Assembly (NCBI RefSeq): GCF_046557915.1
Contig: NZ_JBHEBG010000001.1
Span: 1,178,001 to 1,242,000 of the forward strand
Length of the DNA: 64,000 nucleotides
Origin: JBHEBG01 sp046557915
Lineage (GTDB): Bacteria > Bacteroidota > Bacteroidia > Flavobacteriales > Flavobacteriaceae
Direction of reading: 5' to 3'
The notes beneath the pieces are model-generated. The model was not told where the DNA came from. It was given only the letters and a program-made list of their open reading frames with translations, and did not search any database. Below are positions 44,929 to 55,069 of this stretch, piece by piece. Numbering within the stretch: position 1 is the stretch's first letter; the number at the start of each line of letters is the position of its first letter. Made by a program: the position numbers and the translations under genes.

Positions 44929-46779
44929 TTAATTATTGTTTAGCAATTTCCCGGAAAAATCTACCTCCATATCAAAGGGGTTAAGTGCTTTATCCGTAAT
45001 GATACTTATTGTCCTTCGGGTTAGCGGGGTCTCCTGATCAAAGTTTTGAATTACACCCCATGATTTCCAGTTTTCCCTTAGTGAATGGAGCATATAGTCT
45101 GGGTGTACTTTTTTTATCACATCCTCTAAAAAAGAAATGGTTACCCCTTTGCCCGACGCCGGCAATGTTTCCAACTGCGGAAAATAAGTAAGAAGGCCTT
45201 GTTGCCATTCATATTCCGAGACAATACGCTCTGGATAAAACCATGTTTGGTTGGCCCATTTATAGGGTACGCCAAATCCTTTTAAAACGCCACTTGCGCC
45301 TATGCGCTGAATAGAAACAAAGGCCGGGTCATTGGGTTTAACATCTATAAAGGGCATTAGATAAGCTCTATTTTTAAGTAGGGCCTGCTGTACTTTTCTG
45401 ACCGATACATCATTGGTTTTTTTGTTGTTGAGAACGGCAGTAGCGGCAACGGCACCGGCAGCTTGACCTATTCCCAATACCACAGGTTGCAAACGTGTTG
45501 TTCCATTAACGATGTTGGAAACGCTAATATTTTTTTCTGCTACCAGGAAGTTTTCAATTTTTTCAGGAATTAAACATCCCATGGGAATAGTATAGCTAGG
45601 TACTTTAATATTGATGAATTCTATTTGTGGTGTTTCCGGATTTTTGTCATGATGGTGGTCTATAGGGTAATCACCTACAGCTACACCGGTTTTATAAAAA
45701 TCAAAATCATAAGGTCTTTCCAAATGATCTACGGTGAGAAATACCTGCCCCCGTATCCTTCTGGCCTCACGATCATAAGCAATCATTGGGAAGCCATCCT
45801 TGGTTGGAAATTCCTCTGCCAGACGAAGATTTTTAAATCCAAGTTCGTTTTGGATGTAGTATACAAAACCTTGGCTGAAGGCTTTTGCCTCTTTTAACTT
45901 TATGTTTCGTTCTTCAGATGTCAGTTCTGGCCAATTGAGGTAAAAATCATTGCCGCAGTTTGGCCAATTCATCATATACTTGTTGTTTGGCAATTTCCCG
46001 TAGTTCAACATTTGTTGGCAATCGGATACGGATCCAAACATTTCTCCACCTTCGCGTTTGCAGGCACATTCAAAATCGCTGGCGTTATAGCCAATCGGTT
46101 TTTTCACCAAACCTTGCTTACTTCTTATATTCCCTTTATCCTCTAGGATGACAACATAAGTAAGGTCTTGTACAATATTGTTAGGTTCTTCGGGAGCTTC
46201 CTTTTCACGGGTGTCGCTTTTGGCATCCATTCCCAATCTAAAACGGGCGCCTACCAATGGCAGCAGTTCTCCCGTTTCTGTAGCGTCTATCAGTATTTTG
46301 GCAGTTGTTATACCGGGCTTACCATTTTTTTCATAAAAAACCTTCCAGCTATCACCTTCCTTTTGTACGGAGGTAAAAGAAGTGTTGAAACTAACTTCTA
46401 AATTGGGAATATCTGCCATTTGTTGTAATATCGTATTGCCAACAGCGGGCTCAAACAACGTATGACTTACCCATCCTGTAGCAAGTGCCTTAGGACCTCC
46501 GTAATGGTCGTATAACTTTTGCCTAAAAGTTCCCCAAAGCCCTGAAGGCATTTCATGGTTTCCATCAATAGCAGAAACCCCGGCGGAAGTTAGCATACCC
46601 CCAAGCCAAGGAGTTTTCTCCAAAACCTTTACACGGGTTCCCATTTTGGCAGCCTGTATCCCTGCGGTAGTACCACCGGCTCCTCCGCCTACAATAAGAA
46701 TATCTACTTGCTCTTGGGCGACAAGGTATGTCACCGTGCCCAAACTTGTCATTAAAAAAAGAACCAGTGCTTTCATCAT
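44929..46779 (-). CDS. Exported FAD-dependent oxidoreductase (FAD_oxidored type)
   Basis: 616 residues. A signal peptide (to about residue 21) directly precedes the dinucleotide fold VDILIVGGGAGGTTAGIQAA and KVLEKTPWLGGMLTSAGVSA. ILIDATETGELLPLVGARFR and VVLGIGQAAGAVAATAVLNN complete the FAD site typical of PF12831. The last about 100 residues (FVSIQRIGASGVLKGFGVPY; FYPERIVSEYEWQQGL) resemble an S-layer-homology-like module. The flavin enzyme appears to work outside the cytoplasm; the substrate may be a sugar or sugar acid (inference). ATGA overlap with the GHL10 gene upstream; last gene of the seven-gene operon. Confidence 0.88.
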   Translation of the reverse strand: MMKALVLFLMTSLGTVTYLVAQEQVDILIVGGGAGGTTAGIQAAKMGTRVKVLEKTPWLGGMLTSAGVSAIDGNHEMPSGLWGTFRQKLYDHYGGPKALATGWVSHTLFEPAVGNTILQQMADIPNLEVSFNTSFTSVQKEGDSWKVFYEKNGKPGITTAKILIDATETGELLPLVGARFRLGMDAKSDTREKEAPEEPNNIVQDLTYVVILEDKGNIRSKQGLVKKPIGYNASDFECACKREGGEMFGSVSDCQQMLNYGKLPNNKYMMNWPNCGNDFYLNWPELTSEERNIKLKEAKAFSQGFVYYIQNELGFKNLRLAEEFPTKDGFPMIAYDREARRIRGQVFLTVDHLERPYDFDFYKTGVAVGDYPIDHHHDKNPETPQIEFINIKVPSYTIPMGCLIPEKIENFLVAEKNISVSNIVNGTTRLQPVVLGIGQAAGAVAATAVLNNKKTNDVSVRKVQQALLKNRAYLMPFIDVKPNDPAFVSIQRIGASGVLKGFGVPYKWANQTWFYPERIVSEYEWQQGLLTYFPQLETLPASGKGVTISFLEDVIKKVHPDYMLHSLRENWKSWGVIQNFDQETPLTRRTISIITDKALNPFDMEVDFSGKLLNNN

Positions 46780-47885
46780 TTTAAATCCTTATAAATATTA
46801 CCAAAAAAATGAGGGTGTGCTTTTAACCCTTCATAAAAGAAAAATACTTCGCTATTCAACCCGCGCTTACGATTTGCTTTGACTATTTTTTTAAGGAACC
46901 GTTGAGAAGGAGAGTAGTCGTTAACTTTTAGTAAGACTCCAGGTACTAACTGATGTTTTTTGTCAGTAGGCATAATTCCTAGAGAAATATCCAAACTCCG
47001 AGTATACCGTTTAATGTTATACCGGTATACCTGTGGAATAATATAATCTATCCAGCCTTCCCGTACCCAGGTAGGCCAATCTTGCAAATATTCTTGTTTG
47101 CTCCAAGGAAAAATGCTTGGCGCCATGGTAACGATAATTTTTGGATCAACGGCCTTAGCGGTTTCGTAGATCTTTTTTGCAAAGAGATTTAGTTTTTGCG
47201 CGCGCCAATCAACCCATTTGGGGTCTTTGTAATCTTGAGGAGGGGATTTTCCGTTATGTTCTTTTTGATACAGCGCAATAGTTAAGGGATCGTAGCCCGC
47301 AAGAGATGGATTGGCCGGCATACGATCATCTCCTTGGATGCCATCTATATCGTAATTGGTTATTACTTCGGTAATTAGTGATAGTAAAAAATCTTGCACT
47401 TCTGGATTAAAGGCGTTCATCCATTGAAAACCGTTTTTAGACACCAGTTTTCCTTCATTGTCAATAGCTTTCCATTGGGGTTTTGCCCGCAATATATGAC
47501 CACCATCGTCTTCTTGATAAGAACTGGAGAAACCAAATTCGAACCAAGCATGCACAAACAGGCCTTCCGCGTGTGCCGCTGTTATTAGCTCCTGTAATAC
47601 GTCGTTATTGGCAAATCTAGGAGCTACCTTTTTTCCAAATGTTTTTTGCATCACCTCACTGGGATACAAGGTATATCCTCGGTTCCATACTACCACATAG
47701 ATTTGATCTATCCCATAGGATTTACAGTGTTTAACAACCGCTTCGATACCCTCTTTAGAATCCAATGCCTTACTTGCTACATCGGTAAGCCAGATCCCTT
47801 TTTGTGATTGTGCCACACCTAAATTGGCAAACAACCAAAGTGTTGTAAGCACAAGAAGTTTGTATGGTTTTTTAAATCGTAGCAT
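46776..47885 (-). CDS. Glycosyl hydrolase-like 10 family protein (GHL10)
   Basis: 369 residues from the ATG at 47885; an earlier frame start lies inside the epimerase gene and has no signal sequence. Signal peptide ends near GVAQSQ. The TIM-barrel sequence has KGIWLTDVASKALDS, VVWNRGYTLYPSEV, GLFVHAWFEFGFSSSY, DIDGIQGDDRMPANP (candidate catalytic acid) and IVTMAPSIFPWSKQEYLQDW, as in PF02638 proteins, which hydrolyse or are predicted to hydrolyse glycans. Start overlaps the upstream stop by one base (TAATG), and the end overlaps the oxidoreductase gene. Confidence 0.87.
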   Translation of the reverse strand: MLRFKKPYKLLVLTTLWLFANLGVAQSQKGIWLTDVASKALDSKEGIEAVVKHCKSYGIDQIYVVVWNRGYTLYPSEVMQKTFGKKVAPRFANNDVLQELITAAHAEGLFVHAWFEFGFSSSYQEDDGGHILRAKPQWKAIDNEGKLVSKNGFQWMNAFNPEVQDFLLSLITEVITNYDIDGIQGDDRMPANPSLAGYDPLTIALYQKEHNGKSPPQDYKDPKWVDWRAQKLNLFAKKIYETAKAVDPKIIVTMAPSIFPWSKQEYLQDWPTWVREGWIDYIIPQVYRYNIKRYTRSLDISLGIMPTDKKHQLVPGVLLKVNDYSPSQRFLKKIVKANRKRGLNSEVFFFYEGLKAHPHFFGNIYKDLK

Positions 47886-49054
47886 TATTTGTTCTCTGTT
47901 ACCTTTTCCAGTGTTTTCCAAATTTCCAACAGGGCCCGGGGGACGTGAAAACAACCTTTCCATTTACCACCTTTTAGATTTAATGATACTTTACCCTCTC
48001 GGTTGAGATAGCCATACCATTCTCCGCCATTCTCTTTGTCCCTAAAATGGGTCCAAGTATAATTGTGAACCCGTTTAAACCATGCTTCGGCCTTTGGACT
48101 TTTGTTCCATGCATAGGTTTTGGCAAGGGCTACTAGGGTCTCTAAATGTACCCACCATAATTTTTGGTCCCATTCCAATTGTTGGGGAGGATGGCCTTTG
48201 TAATCCATAAAATAAAAAATTCCTCCGTATTCCTGGTCCCAACCGTGCTCTAATTGTTGGTACATTATCTGCTCGGCTTTTTTAACCAGATCATAATCTT
48301 TGTTTCGCAGTCCTAGATTCATAATAAACCACATGGCCTCAATGGCATGGCCCGGATTAAGCAGCCTACCTTCAAAACTATCTACAAATTTGCCCTCGTC
48401 AGAAACATTTTCCAATACCAATCCACTTTGTGCTTGGTAGAAATTGTTCATTATTAAGTCGATGACCGATTGTGTTACCTCTTGCACCGTATCGCTTCCT
48501 AGAATAGGCTCCATTTCCAGTGACAGATTGCATAGGATCATAGGTAAGGCGAAGTTCTGCAGGTTTCTTGTTCCGGGATAAACCTTGTTATATTTTCCTT
48601 TGGAATTACCTCTTCGATTTAAAATATTTTGAAATGTGCTTTTCGCTATTTGTTCATATTTTGCCAAAGGTTCTATTTGATGTAGCGCGCTAAATGCCAT
48701 TGCCGCAAAACAATCGGAAAAAATATTATAGGGTTGTACCAAAGGTGCCCCATGCTGGTTTAATGAAAAATACCAATTTCCACCGGTATCCCGCCCATGG
48801 CTTTCGAGAAAATCAGCACCGTGTAGCGCCATTTTTTTCCAAGCATCATTAGGTTTCACCTTTTGATAAAGCGTGGCAAACATCCATATTTGCCGGGCTT
48901 GTAGCCACATAAACTTATCTGTATCGTACACAACCCCCTTATTGGTTATGCAGGTAAAATAACCCCCATATTTTTGGTCTACGGAATATTGTTCCCAAAA
49001 AGGAACAACTTCGTTTAAAAGTTCGGATTTATATATTTCAGCGTAATTATCCAT
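47885..49054 (-). CDS. N-acylglucosamine 2-epimerase (AGE) family sugar epimerase
   Basis: 389 residues, the usual AGE length, with no signal peptide (MDNYAEIYKSELLNEVVPFW). Family blocks are YGGYFTCITNKGVVYDTDKF, MWLQARQIWMFATLY, LLNPGHAIEAMWFIMNLG (catalytic His) and QKLWWVHLETLVALA (second catalytic His). Members interconvert glucose/mannose, cellobiose or N-acyl hexosamines at C2 by proton transfer. With an alpha-mannosidase upstream in the same region, mannose-to-glucose or a manno-disaccharide is the likeliest use (inference). 37 nt after the DUF4434 gene. Confidence 0.9.
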   Translation of the reverse strand: MDNYAEIYKSELLNEVVPFWEQYSVDQKYGGYFTCITNKGVVYDTDKFMWLQARQIWMFATLYQKVKPNDAWKKMALHGADFLESHGRDTGGNWYFSLNQHGAPLVQPYNIFSDCFAAMAFSALHQIEPLAKYEQIAKSTFQNILNRRGNSKGKYNKVYPGTRNLQNFALPMILCNLSLEMEPILGSDTVQEVTQSVIDLIMNNFYQAQSGLVLENVSDEGKFVDSFEGRLLNPGHAIEAMWFIMNLGLRNKDYDLVKKAEQIMYQQLEHGWDQEYGGIFYFMDYKGHPPQQLEWDQKLWWVHLETLVALAKTYAWNKSPKAEAWFKRVHNYTWTHFRDKENGGEWYGYLNREGKVSLNLKGGKWKGCFHVPRALLEIWKTLEKVTENK

Positions 49055-49091
49055 GACAAAGAATAGTGTTGAACGCTACTTAATTACGTTG

Positions 49092-50021
49092 TTAAATTTG
49101 AAAATGCTCTTTATACCGATTGTATAAATGATGCGCTTGAGGATAAGCCGACTGTGGGCTCATGAAATGCGAAAATTCAAAGGTTATGGCTTTTTCGCAA
49201 CCGGCACGTTTGGCGGCTTCCAACTTTAACAACATTTTTTCGAATTTAATTGGAAGGAACTTAATGGGCATGTCCCGATCCAATGCTTCGGTATTGGTCC
49301 AGGATTGCATTCCATACTTATCCGCCAATGCTTTGTTTACGGTTAAATAATCTTCTAACTCGTTATAATCTACATGACCGTCCTGGAAAGCAACAATATC
49401 AACAGCGCCTTTAATACCATCAAAGATCTCATCCCATTCTTTTTTGTGCAAATCAAGAGAAATACCATCTTCTTTGGTAAGCCTACTATCTGCCGCAACC
49501 ACTGCTTTTTTACCATCGATCCAAGGAGATATCAATACAGGCAGTCCACCACTAATAGATTTGCAATGATGTCCCAATTGGGCAATTGAGGTTACTGCTC
49601 CCTTGGTTTTTCTGCTTAACTCCAAACTTAGGTACCAACCTCCAAAACTTTTGTAATGTCCGTACGTTTGGAAGACCTCTTCAATAACCGTTAGGTTTAC
49701 ATCAATTTCATGGCGCATATCACCGGTATCCCAATATTTTCCACTATCGTAAATACCAAAATAGAAAGTCATCCCATACTTATCGGAAAGGTTTAGGAAC
49801 AGGTCAACAAGATCTATCGGGGGTTTAAAACACCCGTGTTTGCTGATGAGGTAAGGTGAAGGATAGGTGATAAAATTTCGGTAGCCGGCACGGATCAACA
49901 CCACGGTATCTATACCTATTTTTTGCATATGGGCAAAGTCTTTTTCCCATTCTTTTGCTCCCCAATTCTGATGGGGGATATCATGACTTATTTCATCCAA
50001 AAAAGTTCCTGTGATACGCAT
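49092..50021 (-). CDS. DUF4434 (TIM-barrel, glycoside-hydrolase-like) protein
   Basis: 309 residues, no signal peptide. The start RITGTFLDEISHDIPHQNWG and the blocks IDTVVLIRAGYRNFITYPSP, GMTFYFGIYDSGKYW, FGGWYLSLELSRKT, PVLISPWIDG and DIVAFQDGHVDY follow the DUF4434 barrel. Acidic residues at strand ends (ELS, QDGHVD) suggest a glycoside-hydrolase-type active site, but catalytic roles are unproven. The lack of export signal places it in the cytoplasm, where it could act on imported di- or oligosaccharides brought in by the symporter, whose gene ends 1 nt upstream. Confidence 0.82.
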   Translation of the reverse strand: MRITGTFLDEISHDIPHQNWGAKEWEKDFAHMQKIGIDTVVLIRAGYRNFITYPSPYLISKHGCFKPPIDLVDLFLNLSDKYGMTFYFGIYDSGKYWDTGDMRHEIDVNLTVIEEVFQTYGHYKSFGGWYLSLELSRKTKGAVTSIAQLGHHCKSISGGLPVLISPWIDGKKAVVAADSRLTKEDGISLDLHKKEWDEIFDGIKGAVDIVAFQDGHVDYNELEDYLTVNKALADKYGMQSWTNTEALDRDMPIKFLPIKFEKMLLKLEAAKRAGCEKAITFEFSHFMSPQSAYPQAHHLYNRYKEHFQI

Positions 50022-50022
50022 A

Positions 50023-51852
50023 TCAATCCGTTTTGTCCAAGTGGTTCCACCAGTACTTCTTCAACAAATAACTTGTAAAGATCAGTACAGCGCACCAGAT
50101 AACCATTTCTGTATTTTGGCGCAACATAAAATACATAGGTATAACCACTTGTGCCATCTGCCATACAATTCCCACGAGCACGTTAAATCCGTCTCGTTTA
50201 AAATCCAAATTGGGGATAAAAGTTGGATCTTCTTGCATTACTTCTTGTTTAATAGGCCCCCAGAAGCCCCACGGCTTGGTCTGTTTGTAAAATTGTTTCA
50301 CCTGATCCCTGTTTGGCAGTGGTTGCATATAGGTGCCTAGGATACAACCGGCCAAGGAGATCAATAAAATTATGGGAAATACAAAAATATCCACGTAGTG
50401 TTCAAAGAAGAATAACTTTACAGTTGATGCCACCAACCCAAATAACATTCCCCAAAAATAGCCTTGCCCGGTAAAACGCCACCATACCCATTTAAGCACA
50501 TTTGCGGCCACATAACCCCCATAAAGACCTGAGCTTAACCATAAGATTAGGGAGTTCAATGAACCAGCGTTGAAACCAAAAATGATGCCTACCATTACTA
50601 AGGCAAGGGAGGAAATTATGCTTAACCGCACCAATTTTTTATCGGGTGCGCCGGGATTAATGTATTTCTTGTAAATATCGTTAACGATATATGCCGGGGC
50701 CGAATTTACAAAAGCGGCAAATGTACCCATAAAGGCGGCCAAAAACCCTGCCAACATCAATCCTTTTAGACCCACGGGTAAAAATTTATTAATGGCCAGG
50801 GGAAGTATCTGTTCAAAATCTACATGTTCGCCCATAGCGGCCAGTTCTGGCCCTAAATACACCAAAGACAGGGCCGCAAAACCGATAATCATGAAATAGC
50901 GCGGAATGAACAATACGCAAACGGTTAAAAAACTCATTTTTGCGGCTTCCGATGGTTTTCGGGTCGCTAAGATCCGTTGCATATCGTAGCTTGGCACGGG
51001 GCCGGCGATGGAAGCAAAAATACCTTTTAATACCATTAGCATAAAGAGAATGCCAAAAAGGTCGAAACCGTCGCTTTTTATTTTGTTGTTTACTTGGGGA
51101 AATGCACTGTTGCTCCAGTCTAGATTCAAATTCCACCCAAAGGAAAGGTCTTTCCAACCATTAGGAACCATTTGGCTTATTTGCTCTGCATCTACCATAT
51201 TGTATGCAACAATACCAACACCAAAACAGGCAATGGTCATAATTACAAATTGCATTACTTCCGTGGCCACTACGCTATGCATACCACCCTTTATGGTGTA
51301 TAGGGAGGTAAGGCCGCATATAATAAGAGCATAACTACGTGCCGAAGAAATCTCGTAACCCAATATTTCAAAGGCCATGTCCCAGGGGAGGATAGAAGTA
51401 CAATATTTTCCTATGCCCTCAAAGAAATAAGCGATAAAACCCAATACGCTGATGACCGCGAAAATAACGATGATAATATGAGATAATTTAGCCCCTTTTC
51501 CATCACCAAAACGAAAGGTTATCCATTCGGCGCCCGTCATTACGTTGGAACGTCTCATCCAAACGGCCAGGTATACAAATACAAAGACTTGATTCCAAAT
51601 TGGCCAGAGCCATGGCAACCAGGCACTTTTTAAGCCGTAAACGAAGAGAATGCCTACGGTCCACATGGTTCCCGAAATATCGAACATACCCGAGGCATTA
51701 CTTAACCCTAGATAATACCACGGCAATTCGTTTCCTCCCAAGAAGTAAGATTCTAGATTTTTGGAGGATTTTTTGGATAAATAGAAACCTAAGGCCAGTA
51801 CTCCAACCACATAAGTAACAACAATCCCTATATCCCAAAATGACAAATTCAT
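50023..51852 (-). CDS. Sodium:solute symporter (SSS family), sugar-type
   Basis: 609 residues, about 14 membrane helices. The start MNLSFWDIGIVVTYVVGVLA then KKSSKNLESYFLGGNELPWY, and LGLSNASGMFDISGTMW, is the SSS family N-terminus; GCGT-type sodium sites fall in the first and eighth helices. The C-terminal 150 residues (DQVKQFYKQTKPWGFWGPIK) form a cytosolic loop plus two final helices, as in long Bacteroidota sugar symporters. Imports a monosaccharide, sugar acid or short glycan into the cytoplasm using Na+. Immediately followed by DUF4434 and the epimerase, which would handle its substrate. Confidence 0.92.
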   Translation of the reverse strand: MNLSFWDIGIVVTYVVGVLALGFYLSKKSSKNLESYFLGGNELPWYYLGLSNASGMFDISGTMWTVGILFVYGLKSAWLPWLWPIWNQVFVFVYLAVWMRRSNVMTGAEWITFRFGDGKGAKLSHIIIVIFAVISVLGFIAYFFEGIGKYCTSILPWDMAFEILGYEISSARSYALIICGLTSLYTIKGGMHSVVATEVMQFVIMTIACFGVGIVAYNMVDAEQISQMVPNGWKDLSFGWNLNLDWSNSAFPQVNNKIKSDGFDLFGILFMLMVLKGIFASIAGPVPSYDMQRILATRKPSEAAKMSFLTVCVLFIPRYFMIIGFAALSLVYLGPELAAMGEHVDFEQILPLAINKFLPVGLKGLMLAGFLAAFMGTFAAFVNSAPAYIVNDIYKKYINPGAPDKKLVRLSIISSLALVMVGIIFGFNAGSLNSLILWLSSGLYGGYVAANVLKWVWWRFTGQGYFWGMLFGLVASTVKLFFFEHYVDIFVFPIILLISLAGCILGTYMQPLPNRDQVKQFYKQTKPWGFWGPIKQEVMQEDPTFIPNLDFKRDGFNVLVGIVWQMAQVVIPMYFMLRQNTEMVIWCAVLIFTSYLLKKYWWNHLDKTD

Positions 51853-51928
51853 ATATGGTTGTGGTTAGGTGGGTTTATTTGATGCATTTAATTATTGGTT
51901 GTATTGGTCATTTTTATACGCAAATCTG

Positions 51929-54900
51929 CTACCAGGGATGCTCTATACAGTATTCCATTATTTTCCATGCAATAGGATCTGTGTTACCTTCCTTTTTTAG
52001 AGTGCCAAGTACAGCTTTGTCGTTGTTATAAAATGCGAGAATAAGTTGGGCTTTTGAGTCTGTTTTTGAAGTTTCCTTTAAGGAAGCGGTTAGTTGGTCC
52101 AATTTTGTGTTTAAGCCTAACTTTTTATAAGCCAAAAGACTAAACAGATGGCTTAGGTTGTTTTTGCTCAAATGACTATGATCATATTCCGAAATGGCTC
52201 TAAGGGATTCTTCAGCCAAAGCAGTTTCTCCCTGGGCATTTTGTCCAAGTGCCAACATATAATTCTGCATCCGCTCATCTGGCGAAAACGGTTTTCCCGA
52301 CCCTATGTTTTCTGGCCATAGTTTAGATTGCTGTAAGATGGCTATGCCTTTTGTGAAATTGTTTTTTTCAAATAACGATTGGGCAAGGCCTAAATGGGCA
52401 CTTTCATAAATTACCCTACTTTCGCTTGCGTGCTCATAGGGAAGCAGCCTAATATCTTTAAGTACATCTATGGTTTTTGAATATCTAGAGGTATTTACCA
52501 ATGATTTGGCATGCGCCAGACCAATGTTGTAGTTGCCGGGATATTTCTTATAGGCTTTTAGCGACAATTTGTAGGCGTCATCAAATTTTTTATAAGATTG
52601 ATAAAACTGTATCGTTTCTTCCCAAACCTTCCAATCTTTGGGATTTAATTGCATTGCCTTTTGGTAATCCTGAGCTTTGTTCTCGAAACTTTCGTCCTCT
52701 AGAATTTTAGCTCTAAATCTATAGAAGACATCAGAATCTGGTGTATTACCGAGAGACTTTATTAGAGATTTACCCTTGGCTCCTTGATTAAGGGCCAGGT
52801 AATTCTGGGCCAAATAATACTTCAATTTCCAATTTCCCAGTTGTTCCGAGGCCCATTGAAGTACCGGCAGTGTCTCTCTTCTATATGGAAAAACAAAATT
52901 CGAAGTGCTATTCATTGCCTCGTTTAGCACAGCATCACTTTTTGTTTTATCCGTATTGCGCAATAAATAGGCCGTCCATAATTTGCTCTTTACGGTCTTT
53001 GGTTTAAGGGATAATAATGCAAGGGCTTCGGTAGTCATCCCAAGATTTTGGTATTGCATGGCAACACCCATAAGGGTTTCAGCCGGAAACTCGTTGGTAA
53101 TATGGCCAAAATGTTCTAGAGTAATAGAGGAGGAGGCTTTAAAGGCCTTTTCCGCTGCAGCAAAATGATTTAGAGGATCTATTTTTAAGAGTGCACCGAT
53201 TTCTGTTTGAAATGTGGTATCACTACCTAGTTTTCTGGCAACTACGGCAAGCACACGTCTTGCATTTAAATTATAGGTATTAAAGTCCAAGGCCTTATGG
53301 GCATACATTTTGGCCCTTTGATACTCCTTTGCGGCCAAATGCAATTCTGCCATTTGTGCATAGGAAACGGACCTGTATTTGGCATCCCTAGCACTCCAAC
53401 CAAAAGATTCTAGAGCGTTTAGAGCGTCTTTTTTTGCCCTGTAGGTAATTCCGGCCAAGTAATTGGCCGCTGAATTATAAGTATCCAGTCGCAATACGGT
53501 ATTGGCATGCTCCAAAGCGGTGTCGTAATTGGCATTTCTATAAGCCAGCTCACCCAATTTAATAAGGCCCGCTTGGTGGGATGGATCTAGCTCTATAAGT
53601 TTTGACAAATTTTTATTGGCTTCATCATAGGCCCTATACTCTAGTGCTTCCGTACCTTCGAATAAGAGTTTTTCAGAGGAGGATACCTTTAAATTATCGT
53701 CCGGATAAAAAGGTCTTTTTAAAAGGTTGCGTTCAGGGTCGTTATTGTAATGAAGTTCGGTTCCTTCCACAGATACCTCAATTTTGTCGGACGCATTTGT
53801 GGTAATCGTTGTAGAAAGGATTTCCATAGGGTTTAAATTCAGTTTTTCCGAAAAAACCGTTTCCCCATTAACCACAATTTGGAGTTGTTGATCAAGCTTT
53901 TGTAGGGCATTGAGTCCTACAATGGTTTCATTATCCTTTATTTCAACATTAAGAACACCATGACCGGAAGCATCTACCATGCCGCCTATTTCTTTGTAGG
54001 GGAACCATATTTCACTCCAACGATCCATCATATAAGGGTCAAAACCTACCTGACTTATCGGATTGGTGGCGCCAGCAGAATATTGGTCGAAAAGCCTACC
54101 TGCCTGAAATTCTATGTATTGCCCATCGGAATCGGTAAGCAGGTCTTCCCAAATACCTCCTGCTCGGGAAAGGTCCCATAGCCAAAGCTTTTGCCCAGGC
54201 ATTTCTTCATAAGGCGCCCACTGCCCAAAACCAAATTGGGAATCGTGGTAATAACCTCCGAAGAAATCATTGTACTCACCAACTATATGATAAGATTTTG
54301 AAGGTCCGAAAGTGTTATTTTTATAGAAAGACAAGTCCCTTGCTTTATCATCTACCGGCCAAGCATGGGCATTTCCATTGTGTTCTACGTAGGCATTTCC
54401 TGGAATAATGAATTCCAGATCGTAAGTAGCCACAGCGGCGGCAGTCATCCAATTATAATAAGATTCGCTTAGAGGTGAAGCGTTGTACCATGAGGCGTTG
54501 GTCTCAAAAAATGCTTTATCCTTTTCCAGCCTTATCTCTACCCACCATTTGGTGTTCGAAGGAAGATCTATATTGCCTACAAAACAACTGACACTGCCGT
54601 CGGCATTGGTTTTGGTTAAATAATCTACCGGAGTTGCCGTAGATGGGTGGTGGCCAATAATTCCAAAGTTAAATTCGATACCGCCCGAAGTCCAAGGTCC
54701 GCGCATGGCAATATTTCTGAACTTAACTACTTTGTTCTTGTATAAAAACTCCTTGCCCGTACTTTTTTCTATGGCACCCCATACCTTTCCGCCAATTTCT
54801 GGCAATACAAAAACCTTTATGTAATCGTTCTCCAAGGTTACCACTTTCCAATCTTTTTTTTGGGAAGTGTGTTGGTACTCTTCAAATTTGAAATAAGGAA

Positions 54901-55066
54901 AGATCTTTGGATTGTCTGAAAGAATGGGCACGGGATTGGGCTTTCCAAAATCGTAGGTATCCAAAGAGACAATTTCCTCTTTTATGCTTACGGATTGGGC
55001 GACTGCCTGTATCGTTGCTAGGGCTACCAAAATTAGCGATACAAGGAAACGATTAAAAGATTTCAT
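51929..55066 (-). CDS. DUF5107 beta-sandwich protein with TPR repeats, exported
   Basis: 1045 residues. A signal peptide ends near AVAQS. Residues about 40-450 are a galactose-mutarotase-like sandwich of the DUF5107 family: VVTLENDYIKVFVLPEIGGK, GGIEFNFGIIGHHPSTATPV, YYNWMTAAAVATYDLEFIIP and FGFGQWAPYEEMPGQKLWLW. From about 480 to the end there are at least ten TPR-like helical repeats (AIDVL/ALEHANTVLRLDTYN patterns). The fold and genomic setting suggest a carbohydrate-active or -binding role; no catalytic residue is proven. Starts 3 nt after the VCBS gene, and the symporter follows after 76 nt. Confidence 0.87.
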   Translation of the reverse strand: MKSFNRFLVSLILVALATIQAVAQSVSIKEEIVSLDTYDFGKPNPVPILSDNPKIFPYFKFEEYQHTSQKKDWKVVTLENDYIKVFVLPEIGGKVWGAIEKSTGKEFLYKNKVVKFRNIAMRGPWTSGGIEFNFGIIGHHPSTATPVDYLTKTNADGSVSCFVGNIDLPSNTKWWVEIRLEKDKAFFETNASWYNASPLSESYYNWMTAAAVATYDLEFIIPGNAYVEHNGNAHAWPVDDKARDLSFYKNNTFGPSKSYHIVGEYNDFFGGYYHDSQFGFGQWAPYEEMPGQKLWLWDLSRAGGIWEDLLTDSDGQYIEFQAGRLFDQYSAGATNPISQVGFDPYMMDRWSEIWFPYKEIGGMVDASGHGVLNVEIKDNETIVGLNALQKLDQQLQIVVNGETVFSEKLNLNPMEILSTTITTNASDKIEVSVEGTELHYNNDPERNLLKRPFYPDDNLKVSSSEKLLFEGTEALEYRAYDEANKNLSKLIELDPSHQAGLIKLGELAYRNANYDTALEHANTVLRLDTYNSAANYLAGITYRAKKDALNALESFGWSARDAKYRSVSYAQMAELHLAAKEYQRAKMYAHKALDFNTYNLNARRVLAVVARKLGSDTTFQTEIGALLKIDPLNHFAAAEKAFKASSSITLEHFGHITNEFPAETLMGVAMQYQNLGMTTEALALLSLKPKTVKSKLWTAYLLRNTDKTKSDAVLNEAMNSTSNFVFPYRRETLPVLQWASEQLGNWKLKYYLAQNYLALNQGAKGKSLIKSLGNTPDSDVFYRFRAKILEDESFENKAQDYQKAMQLNPKDWKVWEETIQFYQSYKKFDDAYKLSLKAYKKYPGNYNIGLAHAKSLVNTSRYSKTIDVLKDIRLLPYEHASESRVIYESAHLGLAQSLFEKNNFTKGIAILQQSKLWPENIGSGKPFSPDERMQNYMLALGQNAQGETALAEESLRAISEYDHSHLSKNNLSHLFSLLAYKKLGLNTKLDQLTASLKETSKTDSKAQLILAFYNNDKAVLGTLKKEGNTDPIAWKIMEYCIEHPW

Positions 55067-55069
55067 GAT

